Of a stretch of 64,000 nt of DNA, positions 1 through 8,749 are shown piece by piece (positions within the stretch are counted from its first letter, which is position 1; each line of letters opens with the position of its first letter). Location of the stretch: NCBI RefSeq assembly GCF_013466785.1, contig NZ_CP059163.1, positions 2,046,001-2,110,000 on the forward strand, written 5' to 3'. Source of the stretch: Nocardioides marinisabuli. Lineage in GTDB: Bacteria > Actinomycetota > Actinomycetes > Propionibacteriales > Nocardioidaceae. The translations under genes were made by a program, and so were the position numbers. The notes under the pieces were generated by a model. The model made no database searches. It was not told the DNA's origin and saw only the letters and a list, made by a program, of their open reading frames with translations.

Positions 1-288
1 CACCCGCACGCCCGAGTCCCGCAGCCGGCGCACGTCGAGCTCGCGGTTCTCCTCCTTGTTGGCCACCACCACGTCGGGCTCCAGCGCCCGCACCGCGGCC
101 AGGTCGGGGTTCTTGGTGCCGCGCACCCGGGTGGTCTCCAGGTCGGTGGGGCGGATGCACCAGTCGGTCGCCCCCACCACCGCCGCGCGGTCCACCGAGA
201 CCAGCGCCTCGGTCAGCGACGGCACCAGCGAGACCACCCGCCGCGCCGGCCGCGGCCCGTCGTACGTCGTGCCCAGGTCGTCGTCCAT
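1..288 (-). CDS. Helical-backbone metal receptor / BtuF-like protein, N-terminal part
   Basis: The first 96 codons of a minus-strand gene are visible; the rest lies beyond the window edge. The ATG is at 288-286, with a purine-rich GGGAGG-type ribosome site just upstream. The product begins MDDDLGTTYDGPRPARRVVS and continues with VSLVPSLTEAL, a GATDWC segment and a LEPDVVVANKEEN segment, the usual layout of the periplasmic-binding fold of BtuF/FhuD-type metal-chelate receptors. No signal peptide or lipobox is visible, so this member is probably cytoplasmic, as in the helical-backbone metal receptor group of actinobacteria. The ligand (cobalamin, haem or siderophore) cannot be told from this fragment. 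Confidence 0.7.
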   Translation of the reverse strand, partial: MDDDLGTTYDGPRPARRVVSLVPSLTEALVSVDRAAVVGATDWCIRPTDLETTRVRGTKNPDLAAVRALEPDVVVANKEENRELDVRRLRDSGVRV

Positions 289-304
289 GCCCCCACCCTC
301 CCCG

Positions 305-479
305 ACCCGTCCCAGATCTCACCCTCACCCGTCGCAAACTTCGCACTGACCCGTCGCAGATCTCACGCTGACCCGTCCCAAAGTTCACGCTGACCCGGCC
401 CGGATCTCCGCGGGAGGGAGATCCGGGCCGGGTCGACGCGAGGTATGCGCCGGGTCGGCGCGAGATACGGGCCTGGTCA
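305..479. repeat. Array of 22-bp repeats, five direct then three inverted
   Basis: Five head-to-tail copies of a 22-bp unit starting ACCCGTCSCA and ending CACGCTG begin at 305, 327, 349, 371 and 393. The same unit then runs on the opposite strand from 479 back to about 417 (three copies, more diverged). The two sets meet in a perfect hairpin at 392-434. The icmF stop codon (477-479) lies inside the last inverted copy, and the array fills the whole gap up to the next minus-strand gene. Confidence 0.75.
392..434 (-). terminator. Perfect 18-bp hairpin after icmF
   Basis: The left arm at 392-409 and right arm at 417-434 are exact reverse complements (18 of 18) around a 7-base loop. It lies about 45 bases beyond the icmF stop codon in the direction of icmF transcription. 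No U-tract follows, so intrinsic termination is inferred from the hairpin alone. Confidence 0.6.
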
Positions 480-3400
480 GACGTTGCGGCGGTAGGCCCC
501 GCCGACCTCGAAGAACGCCTCGGTGACCTGGCCGAGCGAGCAGACGCGGGCGGCGTCCATCAGCACGGCGAAGACGTTCTCGCCCGAGGTCGCGGCGGCC
601 TTGAGCCGGGCCAGGGCCTCGGCGGCCTCGTTCTCGTGGGTGCGCTGGAACTCGCGCACCCGCCGCAGCTGCGACTCCTTCTCCTCGTCGGTGGCGCGGG
701 CCAGCTCGACGTGCTGCGGGGTGGCGTCGTCGCCGACCTCCTTGAGGAAGGTGTTCACGCCGACGATCGGCAGCGAGCCGTCGTGCTTGCGGTGCTCGTA
801 GAGCATCGACTCGTCCTGGATGCGGCCGCGCTGGTAGCCGGTCTCCATCGCGCCCAGCACGCCGCCGCGCTCGTTGATGCGGTCGAACTCGGCGAGCACG
901 GCCTCCTCGACGAGGTCGGTGAGCTGGTCGATGATGAAGGAGCCCTGCAGCGGGTTCTCGTTCATCGCCAGCCCCCACTCGCGGTTGATGATCAGCTGGA
1001 TCGCCAGGGCGCGGCGCACCGACTCCTCGCTGGGGGTCGTCACGGCCTCGTCGTAGGCGTTGGTGTGCAGGCTGTTGGCGTTGTCGTAGATCGCGATCAG
1101 CGCCTGCAGCGTGGTGCGGATGTCGTTGAAGTCCATCTCCTGCGCGTGCAGCGAGCGACCCGAGGTCTGCACGTGGTACTTCAGCTTCTGCGAGCGCTCG
1201 CCGGCGCCGTACTTGTCGCGCATCGCCACCGCCCAGATCCGACGCGCGACGCGGCCGATGACGGAGTACTCGGGGTCCATGCCGTTGGAGAAGAAGAACG
1301 ACAGGTTGGGCGCGAAGTCGTCGATGTCCATGCCGCGCGCGAGGTAGGCCTCGACGTAGGTGAAGCCGTTGGCGAGGGTGAAGGCGAGCTGGCTGATGGG
1401 GTTCGCCCCGGCCTCGGCGATGTGGTAGCCGGAGATCGAGACCGAGTAGAAGTTGCGCACCTGCTTCTCGATGAACCACTCCTGGATGTCGGCCATCATC
1501 CGGAGGCTGAACTCGGTGGAGAACAGGCAGGTGTTCTGGCCCTGGTCCTCCTTGAGGATGTCGGCCTGCACGGTGCCGCGGACGCTCGCCACCGCGTGGG
1601 CGGCCAGCATCGCGGCCTCGTCGGCGTCGGGCTCGCGGCCCTCGCGCTCGCGGAAGGCGTCGACCTGCTGGTCGATGACGGTGTTGAGGAAGAACGCCAG
1701 CACCGTCGGCGCCGGGCCGTTGATGGTCATCGAGACCGAGGTGCTCGGCGCGACCAGGTCGAAGCCGTCGTAGAGCACCTTCATGTCGTCGAGGGTGGCC
1801 ACCGAGACGCCGGAGGTGCCGACCTTGCCGTAGATGTCGGGGCGCTCGTCGGGGTCGCGACCGTAGAGGGTCACCGAGTCGAAGGCCGTCGAGAGGCGCT
1901 TGGCGTCGCCGTCCGCGGAGAGGATCTTGAAGCGGCGGTTGGTGCGCGCGGGGTCGCCCTCGCCGGCGAACATCCGGGCCGGGTCCTCGCCGTCGCGCTT
2001 GAACTTGAAGACGCCGGCGGTGAAGGGGAAGAGCCCGGGCAGATTCTCGCGGCGCCAGAAGCGCACCAGCTCGCCGTGGTCGGCGTACGCCGGCAGCGCG
2101 ACGCGGGGGATCTTGTTGCCGCTGAGCGACTCGCGCGTCAGCGTCGTGTGGATCTCCTTGTCGCGCACGACCACGACCTGCTCGTCGCCGGAGTAGGACT
2201 CCACGACCGCGGGCCACTGCTCGAGCTGCTCGGCGACCTCGGGGTCGAGCTGCTTGCAGGCCTTCTCGAGCAGGGCCGGCACGTCGCCGGCGTCGTGGTC
2301 GACGAGCTCGGCGCTGACCGCCTCGAGGCGCTGCACGCGGCGCGCGGCCTCGGCCAGCTCGTCGGTGCGCGCGTGGTAGGCGCGCACCGTCTCGGTGATC
2401 TCGGCCAGGTAGCGCACCCGGTCCTGGGGCACGACGGCGCGGATGCCCGAGGAGTGCTTGACCTCGACGGGGGCCAGGGTGCCCTCGTCGGCGGGCAGGC
2501 CCTTCTCGACCAGGATGCCGCGCAGGTGCTGGTAGAGCGCGGTGACGCCGTCGTCGTTGAAGGTGGCGGCGCTGGTGCCGAAGACCGGCATCTGGTCGGG
2601 CTGCTGGCCGAAGGCCTCGCGGTTGCGCACCAGCTGGCGGCCCACGTCGCGCAGCGCGTCCTTGGCGCCGCGGCGCTCGAACTTGTTGATCGCCACGGTG
2701 TCGGCGAAGTCGAGCATGTCGATCTTCTCGAGCTGGCTGGCGGCGCCGAACTCGGGCGTCATGACGTACATCGCGGTGTCGACGAACGGCACGATCGCCG
2801 CGTCGCCCTGGCCGATGCCGGGGGTCTCGACGACCACCAGGTCGAAGCCGGCGGCCTTGACCACGTCGATGACGTGGGGCAGGTGCTCGGGCAGCTCGTG
2901 GGCGCCGCGGGTGGCCAGGGAGCGGAAGAAGACCCGGTCGCCGTCGAGGCTGTTCATCCGGATGCGGTCGCCGAGCAGCGCCCCGCCGCCCTTGCGGCGG
3001 GTGGGGTCGACGGCGATCACGGCCACGCGCAGCTTGTCCTGCTGGTCGACGCGGAAGCGGCGTACGAGCTCGTCGGTCAGCGACGACTTGCCCGAGCCGC
3101 CGGTGCCGGTGATGCCGAGCACGGGTGCGTGGCTGCGGGTGGCGGCCTCCCGGATGGTGTCGAGCTCGCCGCCCAGGCGGCCCAGCTCGGCGCCGGTGAT
3201 CGCGCGGGCCACGGCGAAGCGGTCGCCGCTGAGCACCTGCTCGGCGGTCACGGCGCCGGCGGCCCACAGGTCGTGGTCGCAGTCGGCGACGACGCTGTTG
3301 ATCATCCCGACCAGGCCCATCCGCTGGCCGTCCTCGGGGGAGAAGATGGTGACCCCGGAGTCGCGCAGGCGCTGGATCTCGTCGCGCACGATGACGCCGC

Positions 3401-3698
3401 CGCCCCCGCCGACGACCTTGACGTGCCCGGCGCCGCGCTCGCGCAGCGACTGGACGAGGTACTCGAAGTACTCGATGTGCCCGCCCTGGTACGACGACAC
3501 GGCGACGCCCTGCACGTCCTCCTCGAGCGCGGCGTCGACGACCTCGGCGACCGAGCGGTTGTGCCCGAGGTGGATCACCTCGCAGCCCTGGCTCTGGAAG
3601 ATCCGCCGCATGATGTTGATCGAGGCGTCGTGGCCGTCGAAGAGGCTCGAGGCCGTGACCAGGCGGATGGGGTGGGTGGGCTGGTGCAGGTCGCTCAT
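477..3698 (-). CDS. icmF: Fused isobutyryl-CoA mutase (IcmF)
   Basis: This 1073-residue adenosylcobalamin enzyme interconverts isobutyryl-CoA and n-butyryl-CoA and carries its own G-protein chaperone. The N-terminal B12 domain has the lower-ligand His23 in FDGHDAS. A MeaI-type GTPase follows, with the P-loop GTGGSGKSS at about 198-206. The C-terminal two thirds is the mutase barrel. Two features favour ICM over methylmalonyl-CoA mutase: Phe564/Phe566 in GVFKFK, and Gln721 in KEDQGQNT where methylmalonyl-CoA mutase has Arg. The length is typical of IcmF. The gene lies 103 bases downstream of a marR gene on the same strand, with a palindromic operator between them. Related IcmF enzymes also act on isovaleryl/pivalyl-CoA, so the physiological substrate is not settled. 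Confidence 0.93.
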   Translation of the reverse strand: MSDLHQPTHPIRLVTASSLFDGHDASINIMRRIFQSQGCEVIHLGHNRSVAEVVDAALEEDVQGVAVSSYQGGHIEYFEYLVQSLRERGAGHVKVVGGGGGVIVRDEIQRLRDSGVTIFSPEDGQRMGLVGMINSVVADCDHDLWAAGAVTAEQVLSGDRFAVARAITGAELGRLGGELDTIREAATRSHAPVLGITGTGGSGKSSLTDELVRRFRVDQQDKLRVAVIAVDPTRRKGGGALLGDRIRMNSLDGDRVFFRSLATRGAHELPEHLPHVIDVVKAAGFDLVVVETPGIGQGDAAIVPFVDTAMYVMTPEFGAASQLEKIDMLDFADTVAINKFERRGAKDALRDVGRQLVRNREAFGQQPDQMPVFGTSAATFNDDGVTALYQHLRGILVEKGLPADEGTLAPVEVKHSSGIRAVVPQDRVRYLAEITETVRAYHARTDELAEAARRVQRLEAVSAELVDHDAGDVPALLEKACKQLDPEVAEQLEQWPAVVESYSGDEQVVVVRDKEIHTTLTRESLSGNKIPRVALPAYADHGELVRFWRRENLPGLFPFTAGVFKFKRDGEDPARMFAGEGDPARTNRRFKILSADGDAKRLSTAFDSVTLYGRDPDERPDIYGKVGTSGVSVATLDDMKVLYDGFDLVAPSTSVSMTINGPAPTVLAFFLNTVIDQQVDAFREREGREPDADEAAMLAAHAVASVRGTVQADILKEDQGQNTCLFSTEFSLRMMADIQEWFIEKQVRNFYSVSISGYHIAEAGANPISQLAFTLANGFTYVEAYLARGMDIDDFAPNLSFFFSNGMDPEYSVIGRVARRIWAVAMRDKYGAGERSQKLKYHVQTSGRSLHAQEMDFNDIRTTLQALIAIYDNANSLHTNAYDEAVTTPSEESVRRALAIQLIINREWGLAMNENPLQGSFIIDQLTDLVEEAVLAEFDRINERGGVLGAMETGYQRGRIQDESMLYEHRKHDGSLPIVGVNTFLKEVGDDATPQHVELARATDEEKESQLRRVREFQRTHENEAAEALARLKAAATSGENVFAVLMDAARVCSLGQVTEAFFEVGGAYRRNV

Positions 3699-3717
3699 GT
3701 GGGGCTCGCTCCGGGGA

Positions 3718-3771
3718 AGATAGTTGGACGTCCAACTATCTCAGCATAGGTGATGCCCGTCGCACCGGGAA
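3718..3771 (-). promoter_or_regulatory. icmF promoter with perfect 24-bp MarR-type operator
   Basis: Positions 3718-3741 form an exact 24-bp palindrome with half-site AGATAGTTGGAC. Reading toward icmF, a candidate -10 (TATGCT, 3748-3743) sits directly against it and a weak -35 (TTCCCG, 3771-3766) lies 17 bases upstream. The start of transcription would fall inside the palindrome, so a bound regulator should block icmF. The adjacent MarR protein is the obvious candidate; that link is inference. Confidence 0.75.
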
Positions 3772-3801
3772 CCCCTACGCGGCGGTAGCCGGCGCGGGGT
3801 C

Positions 3802-4299
3802 TCAGTCCACCCGGTCGCCGGCGCTGGCGCGCAGCTCTCCGAGCAGCCGGGTCAGCGTGCTCGTCGACCCCGCCCCGATGCCGGGGGAGCCGAAGACCTC
3901 GGCGTTGAGCCCTTCTGTCGCCCGCTCGACGACCTCGCGCCCGGTGTCGGTGATCTCGGCCAGCACCACGCGCCGGTCACCGTCGCCGCGCACGCGGCGT
4001 ACGAAGCCCTGGCGCTCGAGCCGGTCGACCGCGCTGGTCACCGAGGTCGGGTGCACCTGCAGCAACGAGCCGAGCCGCATCATCGGCATCCGCCCGGTCG
4101 AGGAGAAGGCCAGCAGCCGCAGCACCTCGTAGCGCGCGAAGGTGAGGTCGAGGGGGCGCAGCACCGCCTCGATGCGGCCGGTGAGCAGCTGGTGCACGCG
4201 CACCACCGAGGTCACCAGTGCCATGCCGTCGGCGGCCTCGGCCCAGCCGTGGGCGACCCACTGGCGGTGGGCCTCGCGGATCGGGTCGCGCTCGCTCAT
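3802..4299 (-). CDS. MarR family transcriptional regulator
   Basis: This 165-residue winged-helix protein has the MarR layout: N-terminal dimerisation helix, then a helix-turn-helix with a VHPTSVTSAVDRLERQG recognition region and the wing RVRGDGDRRVV. It is encoded immediately upstream of icmF on the same strand and divergently from the OYE operon (76-base gap). The perfect palindrome in front of icmF is the best candidate for its binding site. No cysteine pair or metal site stands out, so an acyl-CoA or lipophilic ligand is a guess from context only. Confidence 0.88.
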   Translation of the reverse strand: MSERDPIREAHRQWVAHGWAEAADGMALVTSVVRVHQLLTGRIEAVLRPLDLTFARYEVLRLLAFSSTGRMPMMRLGSLLQVHPTSVTSAVDRLERQGFVRRVRGDGDRRVVLAEITDTGREVVERATEGLNAEVFGSPGIGAGSTSTLTRLLGELRASAGDRVD

Positions 4300-4339
4300 G
4301 GGGCCGCAGTCTGGCAGGCGGGGTCGAGAGGCACAGAAC

Positions 4340-4369
4340 TAGAACACGTTCTCGCTGACGGCGTACGAT
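4340..4369 (+). promoter_or_regulatory. KstR-like box and leaderless promoter of the OYE gene
   Basis: TAGAACACGTTCTC at 4340-4353 matches the known KstR motif TNNAACNNGTTNNA except for its last base, with exact AGAAC/GTTCT arms. The -10 element TACGAT is at 4364-4369 and the ATG follows after 6 bases, so the mRNA is probably leaderless. The box covers the -35 region, fitting repression. Confidence 0.65.
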
Positions 4370-4375
4370 CCGACC

Positions 4376-5581
4376 ATGACCGCGACCCCCGACGTGCTGG
4401 CCCCGGCGACCCTCGGGCCGGTGCGGCTGCGCAACCGCACGGTCAAGGCCGCGACCTTCGAGGGCCGCACCCCCGAGGGGCAGGTCACCGACGCGCTGGT
4501 CGACTACCACCTCGAGGTGGCCCGCGGCGGCATCGGGATGACCACGGTCGCCTACCTCGCGGTCGCCCCCGAGGGGCGCACCCACCGCGAGCAGGTCGTC
4601 GTCGGCCCCGCCACCGAGGCCGGGCTGGCCCGCCTCGCCGACGCCGTCCACGACGCGGGCGCGGCCGTCGCCGGCCAGGTCGGGCACGCCGGGCCGGTCG
4701 CCAACGGCCGCTCCAACGGGGTCCGGGCGATCGCCGCCAGCCGGATGCCGAGCCCGCTGTCGATGCAGCTGGTCGCCGCGGCCACCGAGGCCGACCTGAC
4801 CCGCGTCACCGGCGCGTACGTCGCGACCGCGCGCACGCTGGTGCGGGCCGGCTTCGACTGCCTCGAGCTGCACATGGCGCACTCCTACCTGATCTCCTCG
4901 TTCCTGGCCCCCGGGCTCAACCGCCGCACCGACCGCTGGGGCGGGTCGCTGCCGAACCGCGCCCGGCTGGCGCGCCAGGTCGCCCGGGCGGTGCGCGAGG
5001 AGGTCGGCGACGCGGTCGCGGTCACCGCCAAGCTCTCGCTCTCCGACGGCTTCCGGTGCGGGGTCACCCTCGACGAGGCGGTCGAGGTGGCGCAGATGCT
5101 GGAGGCCGACGGTGCCGTCGACGTCCTCCAGCTCTCCGGCGGCTCCTCGCTGATGAACCCGATGTACCTCTTCCGCGGCGACGTGCCGCACCGCGAGCTC
5201 GCCGCCGCGATGGGCGGCCTGGCCGGGTGGGGGATGCGCACCCCGGTGGGGCGCTCATTCCTGAGGTCCTACCCCTTCGAGGAGGCCTACTTCCGCGACA
5301 AGGCGCTGCGCGTGCGGGCGGCGGTCGACCTGCCGCTGATGCTGCTCGGCGGCATCAACCGCCTCGACACGATGGAGCTGGCCATGGCCGACGGGTTCGA
5401 GTACGTCGCCCTGGCCCGCGCGGTGCTGCGCGAGCCCGGCCTGGTCGACCGGCTGGCCCGCGAGCGCGCGGCCGGGCGGAGCGGTGAGGGGGCGTGCATC
5501 CACTGCAACCGGTGCATGCCCTCGATCTACGACGGCACCCGCTGCCCGGTCCGGGAGGACGCACCCCTTCCGCGGATGTAG
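4376..5581 (+). CDS. NADH:flavin oxidoreductase, Old Yellow Enzyme family
   Basis: This 401-residue protein folds as the FMN-binding TIM barrel of the OYE family, which reduces activated C=C bonds. It has the N-terminal LRNRTVKAA flavin segment, the active-site stretch [20 protein letters not shown] followed by [13 protein letters not shown], and LLGGINR near the phosphate site. The C-terminus carries CIHCNRC and a fourth Cys in GTRCPV, recalling the iron-sulfur motif of the 2,4-dienoyl-CoA reductase branch. The second reductase domain of that branch is absent, so cluster binding is uncertain. It is first in an operon with DapB-like, SDR and MBL genes, and KstR-like boxes lie before it and at its stop codon. 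A role in steroid or lipid catabolism is inferred from those boxes. Confidence 0.85.
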   Translation: MTATPDVLAPATLGPVRLRNRTVKAATFEGRTPEGQVTDALVDYHLEVARGGIGMTTVAYLAVAPEGRTHREQVVVGPATEAGLARLADAVHDAGAAVAGQVGHAGPVANGRSNGVRAIAASRMPSPLSMQLVAAATEADLTRVTGAYVATARTLVRAGFDCLELHMAHSYLISSFLAPGLNRRTDRWGGSLPNRARLARQVARAVREEVGDAVAVTAKLSLSDGFRCGVTLDEAVEVAQMLEADGAVDVLQLSGGSSLMNPMYLFRGDVPHRELAAAMGGLAGWGMRTPVGRSFLRSYPFEEAYFRDKALRVRAAVDLPLMLLGGINRLDTMELAMADGFEYVALARAVLREPGLVDRLARERAAGRSGEGACIHCNRCMPSIYDGTRCPVREDAPLPRM

Positions 5582-5596
5582 AACGTGTTCTAGATT
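5579..5596 (+). promoter_or_regulatory. Consensus KstR-like box overlapping a -10 element
   Basis: TAGAACGTGTTCTA at 5579-5592 fits TNNAACNNGTTNNA exactly. Its first three bases are the stop codon of the OYE gene and its last two begin the -10 element TAGATT (5591-5596), which lies 6 bases before the next ATG. A bound TetR-type repressor would occlude this internal promoter. Being the better of the two boxes in the operon, it is the stronger candidate for a true site. Confidence 0.7.
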
Positions 5597-5602
5597 GCCG
5601 CC

Positions 5603-6703
5603 ATGACACAGGTCGTCCCCGAGAAGCCCCTGCGCGTCGTCGTCTGGTCCACCGGCACCATCGGCTGCCACGCCATCGCCGGCATCGACGCCCACCCCGA
5701 CCTCGAGCTGGTGGGGGTCTGGGTCTCCAACCCCGCCAAGCACGGTCGCGACGCCGGCGAGCTCGCCGGCCTCGGCCGCGAGCTGGGCGTGCGGGCCAGC
5801 ACCGACCGCGACGAGGTGATGGCGCTGGCGCCCGACGCCGTGCTGCACGCCGCGATGACCGACGACCGGCCCTTCGAGGCGATCGAGGACCTGCTGTGGA
5901 TGCTCGAGCAGGGCGTCGACGTCGTCTCCTCCGGACCGGTGCTGCTGCAGTGGCCCGCCGGGATCCTGCCGCCCGACATGATCGAGCGGATCGCCGAGAC
6001 CGGCCGCCGCGGCGACGCGAGCCTCTACGTCAACGGCATCGACCCCGGGTTCGCCAACGACGTGCTGCCGCTGGTGATGACGAGCCTGTCGCAGCGCATC
6101 GACCTGGTGCGGGTCAGCGAGATCGCCGACTACTCCACCTACTACCAGCCCGTCGTGATGGGCGACCTCTTCGGCTTCGGGCGCCCGATGGAGGAGGTCG
6201 GGATGCTCTGGCAGCCCGGCATCCTGTCGATGGCCTGGGGCAGCGTGGTGCGCCAGATCGCCGCCGGCCTCGACATCACCCTCGACGAGCCGCTCACCGA
6301 GGAGGTCGACCGCCGCGCCGCCGAGGTCGACACGCCCAGCGTCAGCGGCGACATCGCCGCCGGGACGATGGGCGCGGTCCGCTTCCGCGTGGTCGGCAAG
6401 GTCGACGGCGTCGAGCGGGTCGTGCTCGAGCACGTCACCCGCACCGCCCCCGACCAGGTGCCCGAGTGGCCGACCCCGCCCGAGGACGACGGCTGCTACC
6501 GCGTGGAGGTCCTCGGCGAGCCGATGATGAAGGTCGACCTCACCCACCACGGCGAGCACGGCGACCACAACGTGTCGGGCATGATCACCACCGCCCAGCG
6601 GCTGGTGAACTCGCTGCCGGCCGTCTGCGCCGCCGAGCCCGGGCTGGTCACCGCCCTCGACCTGCCGCTGGTCACCGGCCGCGGGCTGGTGGCGCGGGCG
6701 TGA
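5603..6703 (+). CDS. DapB-like NAD(P)-dependent dehydrogenase
   Basis: This 366-residue Rossmann protein has an N-terminal nucleotide-binding motif [10 protein letters not shown] and a segment [12 protein letters not shown], resembling the dihydrodipicolinate-reductase-like proteins of actinobacterial lipid and sterol gene sets. It is longer than true DapB and lacks a recognisable DapB catalytic His-His-Lys motif, so lysine synthesis is unlikely. Transcription probably starts at the ATG, 6 bases after TAGATT. The stop codon overlaps the GTG of the next gene. The substrate is unknown. Confidence 0.75.
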   Translation: MTQVVPEKPLRVVVWSTGTIGCHAIAGIDAHPDLELVGVWVSNPAKHGRDAGELAGLGRELGVRASTDRDEVMALAPDAVLHAAMTDDRPFEAIEDLLWMLEQGVDVVSSGPVLLQWPAGILPPDMIERIAETGRRGDASLYVNGIDPGFANDVLPLVMTSLSQRIDLVRVSEIADYSTYYQPVVMGDLFGFGRPMEEVGMLWQPGILSMAWGSVVRQIAAGLDITLDEPLTEEVDRRAAEVDTPSVSGDIAAGTMGAVRFRVVGKVDGVERVVLEHVTRTAPDQVPEWPTPPEDDGCYRVEVLGEPMMKVDLTHHGEHGDHNVSGMITTAQRLVNSLPAVCAAEPGLVTALDLPLVTGRGLVARA

Positions 6704-7503
6704 GCATCCTCGACCGGTTCACCCTCACCGACCACGTCGCCGTCGTCACCGGCGCCGGGCGCGGCATCGGCGCGGCCACCGCCGTCGCCCTGGCCGAGGC
6801 CGGCGCCGACGTGCTGCTCTCCTCGCGCACCGAGGCCCAGCTCGAGCGGGTCGCCGAGGCGGTGCGGGCCACCGGCCGGCGCGCCCTCGTGGTGCCCGCC
6901 GACCTGTCCGACACCGACGCGGTCGCCGCGCTCGCGGGGGCGGCGTACGAGGAGTTCGGGCGGCTCGACACGGTCGTCAACAACGTCGGCGGCACCATCC
7001 CCAACGCCTTCCTCGACACCGACGTGGCCTACCTGGAGGAGGCCTTCCACTTCAACGTCTCGACCGCCCACGCGCTCAGCGTCGCCGCGGTGCCGCTGAT
7101 GCTGAAGGGGCCCGACGAGGCGCAGCGCTCGATCGTCAACATCTCCTCGATGATGGGCCGGGCCTCCGGGCGGGGCTACCTGGCCTACGGCACCGCCAAG
7201 GCCGCGCTCGCGCACTGGGCGCGGCTGGCTGCCACCGACCTCGCACCCCGCATCCGCGTCAACGGCATCTACGTCGGCTCGGTGATGACCAGCGCGCTGG
7301 AGTTCGTCGCCGGGCAGCCCGAGATGATGGACCAGCTCGAGACCAAGACCCCGCTCGGCCGGGTCGGCGAGGCCGAGGACATCGCCGCGGCGGTGCTCTA
7401 CCTGTCCTCGCGGGCCGGGCAGTACGTCACCGGCAAGGTGCTGGAGGTCGACGGCGGCATCCAGCAGCCGAACCTCGACCTCGGGCTGCCGGACCTCGGG
7501 TGA
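6700..7503 (+). CDS. Short-chain dehydrogenase/reductase
   Basis: This 267-residue classical SDR begins at a GTG that overlaps the previous stop (GTGA), showing translational coupling. The cofactor loop TGAGRGIG is at about 17-24, NNVGG follows, NISS supplies the catalytic Ser and Y163-GTA-K167 the active-site pair. The C-terminus has the usual [11 protein letters not shown]. In this setting it is probably a hydroxyacyl-CoA or hydroxysteroid dehydrogenase; sequence alone does not decide. Confidence 0.88.
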   Translation: MSILDRFTLTDHVAVVTGAGRGIGAATAVALAEAGADVLLSSRTEAQLERVAEAVRATGRRALVVPADLSDTDAVAALAGAAYEEFGRLDTVVNNVGGTIPNAFLDTDVAYLEEAFHFNVSTAHALSVAAVPLMLKGPDEAQRSIVNISSMMGRASGRGYLAYGTAKAALAHWARLAATDLAPRIRVNGIYVGSVMTSALEFVAGQPEMMDQLETKTPLGRVGEAEDIAAAVLYLSSRAGQYVTGKVLEVDGGIQQPNLDLGLPDLG

Positions 7504-7536
7504 GGTGCCCGCGGCGCGGGGCCTAAGGTCGGACGG

Positions 7537-8643
7537 GTGACCGCGTCAACCAGTTCAGGCCAGCAGACCCCGCAGCCGCGTGAGCCCCGCGGCGGCACGC
7601 CCACGGCGTACGCCGTCTCGCCCGACTCGGGCGAGCACTGGACCGCCGAGGGGGCCTGGCAGGTCGCGCCCGGCATCCACCGGATCCCGCTGCCGCTGCC
7701 CATGGACGGGCTCAAGGCGATCAACGTCTACACGATCGAGACCGACGACGGGCTGACGCTGGTCGACGGGGGATGGGCGATCCCGGAGGCGCGCGAGCTG
7801 CTCGAGCGGTGCCTCAAGGGCATCGGTGCCGGCTTCGCCGACATCAACCGCTTCCTGGTCACCCACGTGCACCGCGACCACTTCACGATGGCCACCGTGC
7901 TGGGCCGCGAGCTCGGCATCGACGTGGCGCTGGGGCAGGAGGAGAAGCCGGCCCTCGACCTGCTCAACCACGCCGGCGACCTCACCGAGAACCCGTTCGT
8001 GGCGGTGCTGCGCTCGGCGGGCGCCCACGAGGTCGCCGAGGTGTGGCTGGGTGTCGGTGAGGACGACCCCGACCTGACCCACTGGCAGTACCCGACCACC
8101 TGGCTCACCGGCGACCAGCGCATCGAGGTCGGCGCGCGGGTGCTCGACGCCGTGCACACCCCGGGCCACACCCCCGGCCACTTCGTCTTCGCCGAGGCCG
8201 ACGCCGGGCTGCTCTTCGCCGGCGACCACGTGCTGCCCACCATCACCCCCTCGATCGGGTTCACCGTGCCGCCGATGGACCAGCCGCTGGGCCACTTCAT
8301 GGCCTCCCTGACCAAGGTGCGCTCGCTGCCCGACCTGCAGGTCCTGCCCGCCCACGGCCCCGTCTCACCCTCGACCCACGCCCGGGTCGACGAGCTGCTC
8401 GCCTTCCACGAGGACCGGCTCGACCAGAGCCTCGCCGCGCTGTCGGCCGGCCCGCTCACCGGCCACGACGTCGCCGGGCGCCTCGGCTGGACCCGCCACG
8501 AGAAGGCCTACGACAGCCTCGACGTCTTCAGCCAGGGCATGGCCGCCATGGAGACCAAGGCCCACCTCGAGCTGCTCCACGCCCGCGGCCAGGTCACCCG
8601 CGAGGAGACCGACGGCGGGGTCGTCTTCACCGCCACGCCCTGA
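7537..8643 (+). CDS. Metallo-beta-lactamase fold hydrolase
   Basis: This 368-residue MBL protein has the dinuclear metal motif H110-V-H112-R-D114-H115, the later His in HTPGHTPGH, the Asp in FAGDH and the last His in LPAHGP. A C-terminal helical extension of about 100 residues follows, as in LACTB2-like or acyl-CoA-related MBL proteins. The GTG start lies 7 bases after a TAAGGT -10 element and 33 bases after the SDR stop, so it may be read both from the operon and from its own leaderless promoter. Thioester hydrolysis is plausible but unproven. Confidence 0.85.
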   Translation: MTASTSSGQQTPQPREPRGGTPTAYAVSPDSGEHWTAEGAWQVAPGIHRIPLPLPMDGLKAINVYTIETDDGLTLVDGGWAIPEARELLERCLKGIGAGFADINRFLVTHVHRDHFTMATVLGRELGIDVALGQEEKPALDLLNHAGDLTENPFVAVLRSAGAHEVAEVWLGVGEDDPDLTHWQYPTTWLTGDQRIEVGARVLDAVHTPGHTPGHFVFAEADAGLLFAGDHVLPTITPSIGFTVPPMDQPLGHFMASLTKVRSLPDLQVLPAHGPVSPSTHARVDELLAFHEDRLDQSLAALSAGPLTGHDVAGRLGWTRHEKAYDSLDVFSQGMAAMETKAHLELLHARGQVTREETDGGVVFTATP

Positions 8644-8653
8644 CCGGGCCGTT

Positions 8654-8749
8654 TGCATGAGTCCCCGGTCAGCCGGGGGTTCCTGCACTTGTCAGGTGTT
8701 GCAACCCCTGACAAGTGCATGAGTCACCGGTCGACCGGGGACTCATGCA
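8654..8749. repeat. Nested inverted-repeat element between convergent genes
   Basis: The outer arms are a perfect 17-bp inverted repeat, 8654-8670 against 8733-8749 (TGCATGAGTCCCCGGTC and its complement). The right side, 8716-8749, is itself a 34-bp palindrome with one mismatched pair. The centre is a 13-bp perfect hairpin, 8684-8696 against 8707-8719 (TGCACTTGTCAGG). A small CCCCGG/CCGGGG hairpin lies at 8663-8678. The GNAT stop codon (8724-8726) is inside the right palindrome. It can serve as a bidirectional terminator. Confidence 0.8.

Noticed and set aside
385..3749. Long open frames in other phases over icmF on both strands
   Set aside because: They are Arg/Ala/His-rich with no family features, while the 477-3698 frame matches IcmF end to end.
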